A stretch of DNA of 64,000 bases from assembly GCA_965220615.1 (NCBI GenBank), contig CBDCQL010000002.1, positions 1,116,001-1,180,000 on the forward strand, read 5' to 3'. Under the pieces are notes generated by a model, which had not been told where the DNA came from, did not search any database, and saw only the letters and a program-made list of their open reading frames with translations. Shown here in pieces: positions 25,697-34,127 of the stretch (within the stretch, counting starts at the first letter, position 1; each line of letters opens with the position of its first letter). This DNA comes from JAGWBD01 sp965220615. GTDB lineage: Bacteria > Chloroflexota > Anaerolineae > Aggregatilineales > Phototrophicaceae. The translations under genes were made by a program, and so were the position numbers.

Positions 25697-25705
25697 TGGT
25701 AGTAT
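25697..25705 (+). promoter_or_regulatory. extended -10 promoter of the duplicated binding-protein gene
   Basis: TGGTAGTAT (TGN plus TAGTAT) lies 38 bases before the ATG. Between them an ACACC/GGTGT inverted repeat spans about 25707-25724. AAGGA precedes the ATG by seven bases. Confidence 0.4.
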
Positions 25706-25742
25706 TCACACCTACTTTTTGGTGTAGAAAAAGGATCATTCC

Positions 25743-27227
25743 ATGAGGAAGAAGTTTGCCCTGTTGCTGGCGTCCCTCATACTGCTCGTTCCGGCACTTG
25801 CGGCTGGCGCGCAGGACCTGCCGGACCTGGGTGGCGCGACCATCAGCATCGCGGTGGAGAGTTCCTACATCCCGTTCAGTTTCATCGATCTGGATACTGA
25901 TGAGCCCATCGGTCTGGATTACGATCTGCTGGACGAACTCTGCGCCCGCCTCAACTGCGTGCCCGAGTTCATCGAAACCGCCTGGGACGGCATGATCCTC
26001 GCCGTCTCCAACGGTGAGTTTGACATGGCCGTTGGCGGCATCACCATCAAGGATGACCGCAAGGAAAACGTCGACTTCACAGACGGCTATGTCAAAATCG
26101 TGCAGGTGCTGCTGTCGCGCATTGACGAGGCGCGCTTCAGCGGTGCCGAGTCTCTGGCGGCGGACGAAAGCCTGTTGGTTGGCGTCCAACCGGCCACGAC
26201 CAACTACTGGGTGGCGCTCGATCTGGTGGGCGAGGAGCGCATCGTCGCCTACGAGACCTTCCCCGTGGCCGTGCAGGCCCTCATCGCAGGCGACGTGGAC
26301 GCGGTGGTGATGGACGACGTGGCCGGCCAGGGCTACGTCGGCGTCAACGCCGACCGCCTGCAGATCATCGGCGAGCCGCTGACCTCAGAGGAGGACATTG
26401 GCTACATTTTCCCGCTCGGTTCGGAACTGCGCGACGCCATGAACGCCGGGCTGGATTCCATGCGCGCCGACGGTACCCTTGAGGCCATCAACAACAAGTG
26501 GTTCCTCGGCGCGGAGCCGGCGGACGCCTTGCCGGACCTGGGTGGCGCGACCATCAGCATCGCGGTGGAGAGTTCCTACATCCCGTTCAGTTTCATCGAT
26601 CTGGATACTGATGAGCCCATCGGTCTGGATTACGATCTGCTGGACGAACTCTGCGCCCGCCTCAACTGCGTGCCCGAGTTCATCGAAACCGCCTGGGACG
26701 GCATGATCCTCGCCGTCTCCAACGGTGAGTTTGACATGGCCGTTGGCGGCATCACCATCAAGGATGACCGCAAGGAAAACGTCGACTTCACAGACGGCTA
26801 TGTCAAAATCGTGCAGGTGCTGCTGTCGCGCATTGACGAGGCGCGCTTCAGCGGTGCCGAGTCTCTGGCGGCGGACGAAAGCCTGTTGGTTGGCGTCCAA
26901 CCGGCCACGACCAACTACTGGGTGGCGCTCGATCTGGTGGGCGAGGAGCGCATCGTCGCCTACGAGACCTTCCCCGTGGCCGTGCAGGCCCTCATCGCAG
27001 GCGACGTCGACGCCGTCGTGATGGACGACGTGGCCGGCCAGGGCTACGTCGGCGTCAACGCCGACCGCTTGCAGATCATCGGCGAGCCGCTGACCTCAGA
27101 GGAGGACATTGGCTACATTTTCCCGCTCGGTTCGGAACTGCGCGACGCCATGAACGCCGGGCTGGATTCCATGCGCGCCGACGGTACCCTTGAGGCCATC
27201 AACAACAAGTGGTTCCTCGGCGCCTGA
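25743..27227 (+). CDS. amino-acid ABC transporter substrate-binding protein with two identical tandem domains
   Basis: 494 residues. A signal peptide (1-23, cut near AGA/QD, no lipobox Cys) is followed by two copies of a family 3 solute-binding domain (SBP_bac_3). Residues 26-257 and 263-494 are identical in protein sequence, joined by EPADA. Domain motifs include VESSYIPFSFIDLDTDEPIG, GFDYDL-like GLDYDLLDELCARL, WDGMILAVSNGEFDMAVGG and NNKWFLGA. Such proteins deliver polar amino acids to a HisM/GlnP-type permease, which follows 45 bases downstream. Two complete sites in one chain could raise capture. A single-domain ancestor is obvious. The lack of a lipobox leaves its tether unclear. Confidence 0.92.
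   Translation: MRKKFALLLASLILLVPALAAGAQDLPDLGGATISIAVESSYIPFSFIDLDTDEPIGLDYDLLDELCARLNCVPEFIETAWDGMILAVSNGEFDMAVGGITIKDDRKENVDFTDGYVKIVQVLLSRIDEARFSGAESLAADESLLVGVQPATTNYWVALDLVGEERIVAYETFPVAVQALIAGDVDAVVMDDVAGQGYVGVNADRLQIIGEPLTSEEDIGYIFPLGSELRDAMNAGLDSMRADGTLEAINNKWFLGAEPADALPDLGGATISIAVESSYIPFSFIDLDTDEPIGLDYDLLDELCARLNCVPEFIETAWDGMILAVSNGEFDMAVGGITIKDDRKENVDFTDGYVKIVQVLLSRIDEARFSGAESLAADESLLVGVQPATTNYWVALDLVGEERIVAYETFPVAVQALIAGDVDAVVMDDVAGQGYVGVNADRLQIIGEPLTSEEDIGYIFPLGSELRDAMNAGLDSMRADGTLEAINNKWFLGA
25819..27223 (+). repeat. tandem duplication, two 694-bp copies at 711-bp spacing
   Basis: Copy 1 is 25819-26512 and copy 2 is 26530-27223. I count four mismatches inside the copies (26297/27008, 26303/27014, 26306/27017, 26358/27069), all silent, and three of them within 10 bases. 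This indicates a recent duplication or gene conversion within the binding-protein gene. Confidence 0.95.
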
Positions 27228-27272
27228 TCAGGCGTCAGGGCGGGCCCGGCCCGGGCGAGAATTCACCAGCCC

Positions 27273-28175
27273 ATGGCCCCGCACCACAGGCAGGGTTTCC
27301 AGGATACTTCGTTGGAAATCGCCGCACGTGAATCTCGTGACCGGGTCGGGCCCGTAGACCGACTTTACAGTTTCCCGTGGTGGGCGCTGACGATGGTCGT
27401 CGTCGGCGTCCTTATCGGCATCAGCATTGCCGCGGACGCCATCTACTCCGATATCTTTGGCAGATTGCAAGCCGGCATCGCCATGTCCCTGCGCGTTGCC
27501 GGCTTTGCCTACGTCAGCGCCATTCTGATTGGCCTGGTGGTCGGCATGATTCGCTCAACCGCTCCCCGCCCTGGCAAGGGGATCGCGGGACGCCTGGGGA
27601 GTCTGCTGCACCTGATTCTCTACAACCTTGCATCGCTTTACGTTGCGATCATGCGCGGCCTGCCGATATTGATCGTTTTGCTCATCTTCGCCTTCGTCAT
27701 CGTTCCGGCGGTGCGGCGCTGGATCACCGAGGTGACCGGCGTGGCATTCACCTTTCGCGGCAGCTCATGGGAGTCGGCGGTGATCGCACTGGCCTTCACC
27801 TACGGCGCCTTTCTATCGGAGACCTTTCGCGCGGGGATCCAATCCATTGAAACGGGTCAAAGCGAGGCCGCCCGCTCCCTTGGCATGACCTGGTTCCAGT
27901 CGATGCGTTACATCATCCTGCCGCAGGCCATTCGCCGCATCCTGCCTCCCCTCGGCAACGACCTGGTCGCCATGATCAAGGACTCGGCGCTGGTCTCCAT
28001 CCTCGGTGTGCGCGACATCACGCAAATCGCCAAGGTGTCTTCAGGCGCGTCCTTCCGCTACCTGGAGACGTACTCGGTTGCCGCGATGATTTATCTGCTG
28101 CTGACTTTTCTCGGCATGCTGGGCGTTGGCTTCGTTGAACGGCGCAACCGAAACTACCCCGGTGAGGGCTCCTGA
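27273..28175 (+). CDS. amino-acid ABC transporter permease (HisM/GlnP type)
   Basis: 300 residues with about five membrane helices. The EAA loop SEAARSLGMTWFQSMRYI followed by LPQAIRRILPPLGND is typical of polar amino-acid permeases, as are IMRGLPILIVLL and KDSALVSILGVRDIT. It is paired with the duplicated binding protein. The next gene is on the other strand, so the ATP-binding subunit is not in this locus. ATG at 27273 lacks a ribosome-binding site; an in-frame TTG at 27312 with AGGA upstream is an alternative start. Confidence 0.92.
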   Translation: MAPHHRQGFQDTSLEIAARESRDRVGPVDRLYSFPWWALTMVVVGVLIGISIAADAIYSDIFGRLQAGIAMSLRVAGFAYVSAILIGLVVGMIRSTAPRPGKGIAGRLGSLLHLILYNLASLYVAIMRGLPILIVLLIFAFVIVPAVRRWITEVTGVAFTFRGSSWESAVIALAFTYGAFLSETFRAGIQSIETGQSEAARSLGMTWFQSMRYIILPQAIRRILPPLGNDLVAMIKDSALVSILGVRDITQIAKVSSGASFRYLETYSVAAMIYLLLTFLGMLGVGFVERRNRNYPGEGS

Positions 28176-29128
28176 GCCTCGACCGCCGACGGCAAACGGG
28201 CCCAATAGATGTCCGGGCTAAACATGCTGTGCACGAAAACCCGCATGTCCGGCGATATCGTGAGGCCGGCCAGCGGCGCCTCCAGGTCCGTAAACAGCAC
28301 CTGCTCCACGTCTTCGTTGCTGCAGCCTTCGGGGTTACTGCAGAGTTCCGGTCGAACCCTGCTCACCACACCGCGCGTGCCCAGGGAATGAGAGAAATAG
28401 AGCCAGCCATCCCCGGCCAGCACCAGACTGGTGGCATTCTGCAGACCTGACACCAGGGGGCGGGTCTCCGCCGGCACACCACTGTCGGACAACACTTCGT
28501 CGCGCGGCGCCCATTCGATGGCTCTGCGCGCGCTGCCGGTGTTGGCCACGTAGACGCGCTCCTCGTCCAGAGCAATTCCGGTCGGTGAGCGCAAACCCTG
28601 AATGACCTCGCGCGCGGCTCCGCCGCGGTAAACCAGCATGGCCCGGTTTTGCTTCAGGCTGGTTACCAGGAAGTCCTGCTCGCCCAGCGCCGCGATACCC
28701 CAGGGCCCGTCAAGGTCACCCCGGACTTCACGCACACCGCTTCGGGTTACCCGCAACAGGGCGTCTCGACCGTAATCCGGCGCCCAGATCGTCAGGACAC
28801 CGGAGTTATCCTGATCAACGTGTAGTGAATGGGCATTCAATACACCATAGATGTAGGGTCGGGTGCTGGCATCGCGCGAATTGATCTCGTAGAGCGTTGA
28901 ATCACCTGTGCAGGCGGCATAAAGATAGTCGGCGTACCAGAACAGGGCGTTGGGACGCTGGACATTTCCGGTTAGCAGGAACAGTTGCTCCTGCCGCAAG
29001 GGCAGTTCCACGTCTGCGACGGCGTCCGTTTCAACCTCGGGAGTTTCCTGGATCTCGACCTGTGCACCCAGAGCCAGGGCCGCCAGCATCAATGCAGTCA
29101 TAGACAGAAGTGTGGCCAGTCCCCGCAT
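28154..29128 (-). CDS. secreted beta-propeller protein (NHL/SMP-30-like)
   Basis: 324 residues. A signal peptide (1-22, LALGA) is followed by a short acidic segment and about six beta-propeller blades rich in patterns such as RPNALFWYADYLYAA, LNAHSLHVDQD, GPWGIAALGEQDFLVTS and SPTGIALDEERVYVAN. No catalytic residues can be assigned, so a binding or sensing role outside the cell is inferred. It overlaps the permease gene by 22 bases at the 3' ends. Confidence 0.78.
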   Translation of the reverse strand: MRGLATLLSMTALMLAALALGAQVEIQETPEVETDAVADVELPLRQEQLFLLTGNVQRPNALFWYADYLYAACTGDSTLYEINSRDASTRPYIYGVLNAHSLHVDQDNSGVLTIWAPDYGRDALLRVTRSGVREVRGDLDGPWGIAALGEQDFLVTSLKQNRAMLVYRGGAAREVIQGLRSPTGIALDEERVYVANTGSARRAIEWAPRDEVLSDSGVPAETRPLVSGLQNATSLVLAGDGWLYFSHSLGTRGVVSRVRPELCSNPEGCSNEDVEQVLFTDLEAPLAGLTISPDMRVFVHSMFSPDIYWARLPSAVEAQEPSPG

Positions 29129-29430
29129 AAGTCCTCAAGTTCGTGTTGGCCCCTCCATTATCTGCGGTAAACGCCAGAAACGCCAGCGGCTGTTATACTT
29201 GGAATCTTCAGGATGTAACGATTACAGGCACAGGATTGTTTCACTGTTGTCGTAGCCTTCGCTCCCTTTATGGAGTTTTATCGGGGCCAGCAAATCCCAC
29301 GACGATTCCTGGATATCAGAGTGCGGCGCCCATGAAGCCATTCAGGGATCTGCCATGATGGTGAACAGAAATGTGGGCCACAATTGGCGTAAAAGGGCAC
29401 ACCGGCCCAAACTCCCCTGGATTCTGCAGC
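29129..29430. other. 302-base intergenic region
   Basis: It separates two divergent secreted beta-propeller genes. An extended -10 for the plus strand, TGTTATACT, lies at 29191-29199, which would give a leader of about 225 bases for the gene at 29431. No convincing RNA gene or small ORF with a ribosome-binding site is seen. Confidence 0.4.
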
Positions 29431-30948
29431 ATGACTATGCTTCGATCGATAACGCCAGCACTGTTGTTTTGCCTTGCGCTGTTGTCAGTTTCCTGTAGCC
29501 CGACACGGCAAGGTGGGGACCTGCTGGTGACGCTGCTGGCCGACGGTTCAGAGCGCACCATGCTGTTGCCGGCTTCCACTTCCGTGTCTGCCTTGCTCAA
29601 CCAGGTTGATATTGTCCTGGGCCCGCTCGACCGAATTGAACCTCCTTTACCTACCACGCTGCATGACGGCATGCGCGTCACGATCGTCCGCGTGCTTGAG
29701 GAAGAACGCTGCGAACGTCACCCTATTCCCTTTCAAAGAGTCGGCCCTGTCGAACCTGCAATTGGCGCAGCCCAACGCGTTCAGACGGGCCTGCCGGGAG
29801 AAGAAGAACGCTGTCATCGGGTTCGAATTGAAGACGGAATCGAGCGAGGCCGCACAGAGACCAGCCGTGTGATCATTCGCGAGGCGGTTGATGAAATCTG
29901 GCGGGAGGACACCCTGGCTGAAGACGAGCCGTTTTCCTTTCCCGGCACACTGGTCTGGTTAAGTGAAGGCAATGCCTGGCTGGCGAGGGGGGACAGCAGT
30001 CAACTGCGCCCGTTGACGTGGGACGGGAAACTGGATGGAAGGGTGTTGTCGCTTACTTCTGATGGAACCCGCCTGCTCTTTACAAGGAAACAGGTTGATG
30101 ACCGGAATGCTACGGACAGCAATACCATGTGGCTCATGCCGGATCTGGACAATCCTTCCGAAGTGGTACGGCTGCTGCCGGAAAGTGTTCGCCTTGCCGA
30201 CTGGACGCCAGGCAGCGCCACGGAATTTGCCTATACGGACCGCGCAGCGGAAGGCAGCATCTCGATCGTGCGAATTGACCCCGACACAGGAGAGATCCTT
30301 TCCTTCCGTGAATTGTTGCCCCCAAGACCGGCGGACGGAGCGGAACCTGCCATCACAGGGTTCAACTGGTCGGGCGATGGCGGTCACCTCGCCTGGGTGC
30401 AAGGCGATTCCGTTGGAGTCATGGATGAGTTCGGCAACAACGTCACCTTGTTATCAGGTGAAGCCGGCTTGATGAGCACAAGGGGCCCCTGCACCAGCCA
30501 TGCTCCCGTCTGGTCCCCGAACAGTCGCTTCGTCGCAATCGGTTTGCCGGCTAAAGCAGATTCGCCCTCATCTGTTTACATCATCGATTCCAGGGGTGAA
30601 CTGAAAGTCTCCCTGGCGACGAACGTTGGGCCCTGCCCCGCGCCGTCCTGGGCGCCGCATCGGGAGTCTGGCTTGCTCGCCCACTTGCAGGCCAGAGACC
30701 CTGATCGCCCCAACTCGCGCGCGGGCCTTGACCTGATGTTACTTGACCGCGACGGGAGCAATGAACGACTGCTGTTCCCGGAATCCGGACAACCCGGCCT
30801 TGAGCCCCAGCAAGTGGTTTGGAGCGGGGACGCACGGTTGCTGGCTTTTTTCTGGCAGGAACAATTGTGGCTCGTTGACGCCGTCAGCGGCGAGGCACGG
30901 CCATTTCCCTTTTCCGGCACCGTATCACGCATCGAGTGGTCCGGCTGA
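29431..30948 (+). CDS. DUF348 / G5 / WD40-like propeller lipoprotein
   Basis: 505 residues. N-terminal export signal with a lipobox-like LLSVSC (Cys near 19). Residues about 28-85 resemble DUF348 (RTMLLPASTSVSALLNQVDI then LHDGMRVTIVRV). Residues about 86-155 resemble a G5 domain (EERCERHPIPFQ, then RVIIREAVDEIW). From about 165 to the end is a TolB/WD40-like propeller (LTSDGTRLLFTRK, FNWSGDGGHLAWVQ, VWSPNSRFVAIGL, VWSGDARLLAFFW). DUF348 and G5 usually occur in cell-wall proteins such as YabE with a 3D domain; here the propeller replaces it. The frame is open from 29371; ATG at 29431 precedes the signal peptide. The stop overlaps the next ATG (TGATG). Confidence 0.8.
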   Translation: MTMLRSITPALLFCLALLSVSCSPTRQGGDLLVTLLADGSERTMLLPASTSVSALLNQVDIVLGPLDRIEPPLPTTLHDGMRVTIVRVLEEERCERHPIPFQRVGPVEPAIGAAQRVQTGLPGEEERCHRVRIEDGIERGRTETSRVIIREAVDEIWREDTLAEDEPFSFPGTLVWLSEGNAWLARGDSSQLRPLTWDGKLDGRVLSLTSDGTRLLFTRKQVDDRNATDSNTMWLMPDLDNPSEVVRLLPESVRLADWTPGSATEFAYTDRAAEGSISIVRIDPDTGEILSFRELLPPRPADGAEPAITGFNWSGDGGHLAWVQGDSVGVMDEFGNNVTLLSGEAGLMSTRGPCTSHAPVWSPNSRFVAIGLPAKADSPSSVYIIDSRGELKVSLATNVGPCPAPSWAPHRESGLLAHLQARDPDRPNSRAGLDLMLLDRDGSNERLLFPESGQPGLEPQQVVWSGDARLLAFFWQEQLWLVDAVSGEARPFPFSGTVSRIEWSG

Positions 30949-33900
30949 TGCGTCAGTCGATTCTGGTTCTGGTCTCCCTGGCTGCAGTTGTCGGCAGCCT
31001 GGTGGCGACGCTGGTGACCGTTGCAGAGCGAGATCTTATGCTGCGCGGGGTTGTCAATGCCACACAAACGCTGGAACTCCCCACGGTGCAGCCGAGACTC
31101 GGCGCCAACGTCGAGTTGACGCAATATGCGGCATACGAACTGGACGCGCATCTCTCCCGCATGGACCGGGCGGGCATCACCTGGGTACGGCAGCAGTTTC
31201 CCTGGAACGAGATCGAAACGCAGCCGGGCGTATTTGACTGGGAGGACCAGGACGCCATCGTCGCCGCAATGGCCGGCTATCCCCAAATGCGGCTTGTCGC
31301 CGTGCTGCTGAACACACCGGCCTTTGCCCGAAGCGTTGATCGGGTTACTGCCCCGCCGAGGGACCCGGCCGCCTACGCCGCCTTTGCCCAGGCATTCGCA
31401 CGCCGCTACGGTGATGTCATTGACTATTACCAGATCTGGGACGAACCCAACCTGACGGAAGCCTGGGGGCAAATGGACCCGTCGCCAACGCATTACCTGA
31501 AAATACTGCAGGCCGCGTGGCGGGCAATTCACGACGTTGATAAGGAAGCTGTCGTCATTGCGGCTGCGTTGGCGCCCACCACCGAGCAAGGGCCACGCAA
31601 CATCAGCGACATCGACTATCTGGCGTCGCTGTATGCGCTTGGCGCCGCCGACTGGATGGACGCCGTCGCCGCCAAGCCCTATGGTTTCGATACTCCACCG
31701 GACGACCGCCGTGTGTCGCCGCAAGTTCTGAACTTTTCGCGCATCATCGCGCTGCGCGAACTCATGACGCGCCATGGCGATGGCGACAAGCCCATTCATG
31801 CCAGCGCCTGGGGCTGGAACAGCCTGCCGGAGGACTGGAATGGCGCGCTATCGATATGGGGCGCGGTGACCAGTGAACAGCGCAGCGCGTGGACTTTGGC
31901 GGCGCTCGAACGGGCGCAACAGGAGTGGCCCTGGCTGGGGGCCATGATTCTGCAGCATTGGCAACCGCCGCAACCGGCGAATCATCCGCAACAGGGATTT
32001 GCGCTGCTGGATGCGAACGATCAGAAGACACCATTGCTGTGGTCTCTTGAGGCGATCGGGTCCGCCAGGGGCGCAGGTGTTGGCCTACACGCCGTGGACA
32101 GCCGGTGGGCGCAGTACAGCGGCCATTGGTCCTTTGGCACCCTGGGCGCGGACTTCGGCTGGCTCAATGACAGCGAAGTGCAATTTGACTTCGTCGGTGA
32201 GGAAATCGCCCTGCGAGTGCGGGAAGGGGACTACGTCGCCTGGTTTTACGCCAAAGTCGACGGGCAACCGGCCAACGCCCTGCCCCGCGATTCGGCGGGC
32301 AATGCCTACCTCACCCTGACCAGCGCGACCCGTCAGCCCAGGGAACAACTCGTGACTCTGGCCCGTGATCTGGGTCCGGGTCCGCATCGCCTGACACTTT
32401 CGGCCGTTGATCTGGCGGTGCAGGAACGTCAGTCGCGTTGGGCATTGGGCGGCTTCGCTGTCGGCAATGGCAATCCCTCCGCTGGCTGGCAGCGGCAGAT
32501 CAGCGCCGGCTTGCTGGCTACCCTGGTATCGACTCTTGCCCTGCTCCAGTCGCTCAGGAGCCTGGCGTGGGGGAAGCTGCTGCCGCGCATTGCCGGGCGG
32601 CTGCCCTCACCTGAATTTGGCCCGGAACCCCTGCTTGGCGTTCTTGCGTCACTCATCCTGATGGTCGGCATGCTGTTCACCTGGGGAGACGCGTTACCAG
32701 CGCTGGTGCGACGTGAAGCCCTGCATCCCCTGCTGGCCGTCTTCACAGCCGGACTCGTCCTCCTGCAGCCGGGCCCGGTCATCACCCTCGTCGCCCTGCT
32801 ATTGCTTTTCGTGCTGTTTTTCAATCGCCCGGCGCTGGGCCTTATGCTCACACTTTTCTGGGCTCCCTTTTACCTGTTCCCGCTCCAACTTTTCCGCTAT
32901 GCCTTTCCACTGGCCGAAGTGATGATCATCCTTACCACGCTGGCGTGGAGCGCGCGACAGCTACTGAGTTGGGCGCAATACCAAAGGGAAAAACTCCGTA
33001 AACCAGCGCCAATTCTGCGAATTACTGCAGCTAAACCACTGGACCTGCTGGTGTTGCTATGGCTGCTCTTTGGATTGTTGGCCCTCACCTGGTCAAGGGA
33101 AAGCGGCCCGGCCCTGACCGAATTGCGCGTTCTCTTTGTCGAGCCCGCTCTCTTTTACCTGATTTTCCGACACGAAGCGCGGGACCTGAAGACCCGAACC
33201 CTGCTGACGGACGCCCTTCTCGCGGCCGGAGTGCTGGTCGCCCTGATTGGCCTCTGGCTCTTCTTCAGAGGCGAGGGGGTTATCACTGCCGAAGGCGGAA
33301 CACGCCGGCTGGTCAGCGTTTACGGCTCTCCCAACAATGCCGCCCTCTTCCTGGGGCGTTGTCTGCCATTTGCGCTGGCCTGGACATTTTCAGGCCCCCG
33401 GAACCTGCGCCGCTGGCTGGCGCTTGTAATCAGCGCAGTGTGCCTTTCGGCTTTCCTGCTGACTCAAAGTGCCGGCGGATTGCTGCTGGGCCTGCCGCTT
33501 TCGCTGGCGACGCTCTCCCTGGTCCAGTGGCGGCGCCGGGCCCTGCTGCCGCTGGCTGGCCTGGCGGCGGTGGGCGCGGCAACGTTCGCCTTCCTCACCG
33601 CCAGCAGCCCGCGCTTTGCGCGCCTGCTGGATTTCACCAGCGGCACAGTCCGCATCCGCCTGCAGCTGTGGCAAAGTACCCTGGCCATGCTGCGCGACGA
33701 CCCCCTGCGTGGCCTGGGGCTGGACCAGTTTCTCTACGCCTACCGTGACATCTGGATTCTGCCGGACGCCTGGCGCGAGCCCAATTTGTCCCATCCTCAC
33801 AACATCCTGTTCGACTTCTGGGTCCGCCTGGGCCTGGCAGGTCCGCTGTTTTTGATCGCCCTGCTGGCCGCCTTCTGGCACGGGGCAATTCAGGCCCTGC

Positions 33901-34079
33901 GCCGGGTTTCCCGACATGGAGAAAAGGTCCTTCTGGCTGGCGCCGCAGGTTCCATGGTCAGCCTTGTTGCCCATGGTCTGGTGGATAACAGTGTTTTCGT
34001 TCACGACCTGGTCTATGTGTTTGTGCTGCTGCCAGGTCTGATATGCAACGCAGGAATGGACGAACCCCTGGCCGACTGA
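30948..34079 (+). CDS. fusion of glycoside-hydrolase-like domain and O-antigen ligase/polymerase
   Basis: 1043 residues. After a membrane anchor (about 5-25), residues 40-370 form a TIM-barrel glycosidase-like domain: GITWVRQQFPWNEIE, FDWEDQDAIV, and YYQIWDEPNL with E166 as the probable acid/base. Residues about 380-510 look like a beta domain. From about 515 on there are 12 or more membrane segments with the Wzy_C/WaaL ligase signature (TLAMLRDDPLRGLGLDQF, then SHPHNILFDFWVRLGLAG). Ligases join or polymerise lipid-linked glycans; the barrel could trim or sense the same glycan. The start overlaps the upstream stop by one base. No frameshift separates the halves. Confidence 0.85.
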   Translation: MRQSILVLVSLAAVVGSLVATLVTVAERDLMLRGVVNATQTLELPTVQPRLGANVELTQYAAYELDAHLSRMDRAGITWVRQQFPWNEIETQPGVFDWEDQDAIVAAMAGYPQMRLVAVLLNTPAFARSVDRVTAPPRDPAAYAAFAQAFARRYGDVIDYYQIWDEPNLTEAWGQMDPSPTHYLKILQAAWRAIHDVDKEAVVIAAALAPTTEQGPRNISDIDYLASLYALGAADWMDAVAAKPYGFDTPPDDRRVSPQVLNFSRIIALRELMTRHGDGDKPIHASAWGWNSLPEDWNGALSIWGAVTSEQRSAWTLAALERAQQEWPWLGAMILQHWQPPQPANHPQQGFALLDANDQKTPLLWSLEAIGSARGAGVGLHAVDSRWAQYSGHWSFGTLGADFGWLNDSEVQFDFVGEEIALRVREGDYVAWFYAKVDGQPANALPRDSAGNAYLTLTSATRQPREQLVTLARDLGPGPHRLTLSAVDLAVQERQSRWALGGFAVGNGNPSAGWQRQISAGLLATLVSTLALLQSLRSLAWGKLLPRIAGRLPSPEFGPEPLLGVLASLILMVGMLFTWGDALPALVRREALHPLLAVFTAGLVLLQPGPVITLVALLLLFVLFFNRPALGLMLTLFWAPFYLFPLQLFRYAFPLAEVMIILTTLAWSARQLLSWAQYQREKLRKPAPILRITAAKPLDLLVLLWLLFGLLALTWSRESGPALTELRVLFVEPALFYLIFRHEARDLKTRTLLTDALLAAGVLVALIGLWLFFRGEGVITAEGGTRRLVSVYGSPNNAALFLGRCLPFALAWTFSGPRNLRRWLALVISAVCLSAFLLTQSAGGLLLGLPLSLATLSLVQWRRRALLPLAGLAAVGAATFAFLTASSPRFARLLDFTSGTVRIRLQLWQSTLAMLRDDPLRGLGLDQFLYAYRDIWILPDAWREPNLSHPHNILFDFWVRLGLAGPLFLIALLAAFWHGAIQALRRVSRHGEKVLLAGAAGSMVSLVAHGLVDNSVFVHDLVYVFVLLPGLICNAGMDEPLAD

Positions 34080-34091
34080 AAAGCGTTCATG

Positions 34092-34100
34092 TGGTAAACT
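34092..34100 (+). promoter_or_regulatory. extended -10 promoter of the UDP-glucuronate decarboxylase-like gene
   Basis: TGGTAAACT (TGN plus TAAACT) is 27 bases before the GTG at 34128. GGAGG (34121-34125) sits between. No clear -35. Confidence 0.45.
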
Positions 34101-34127
34101 TCCCGCGCTGCTTCACTTCCGGAGGAC

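Noticed and set aside
25819..27223. Repeat as an insertion sequence or CRISPR-like array
   Set aside because: The two copies are in-frame coding domains of one protein, with no terminal inverted repeats, transposase or spacers.
29143..29358. 71-codon frame in the 302-base gap
   Set aside because: No ribosome-binding site, no recognisable features, and other frames are equally open.
30576..31799. 407-codon minus-strand open frame
   Set aside because: Antisense to two well-supported plus-strand genes; no family features.
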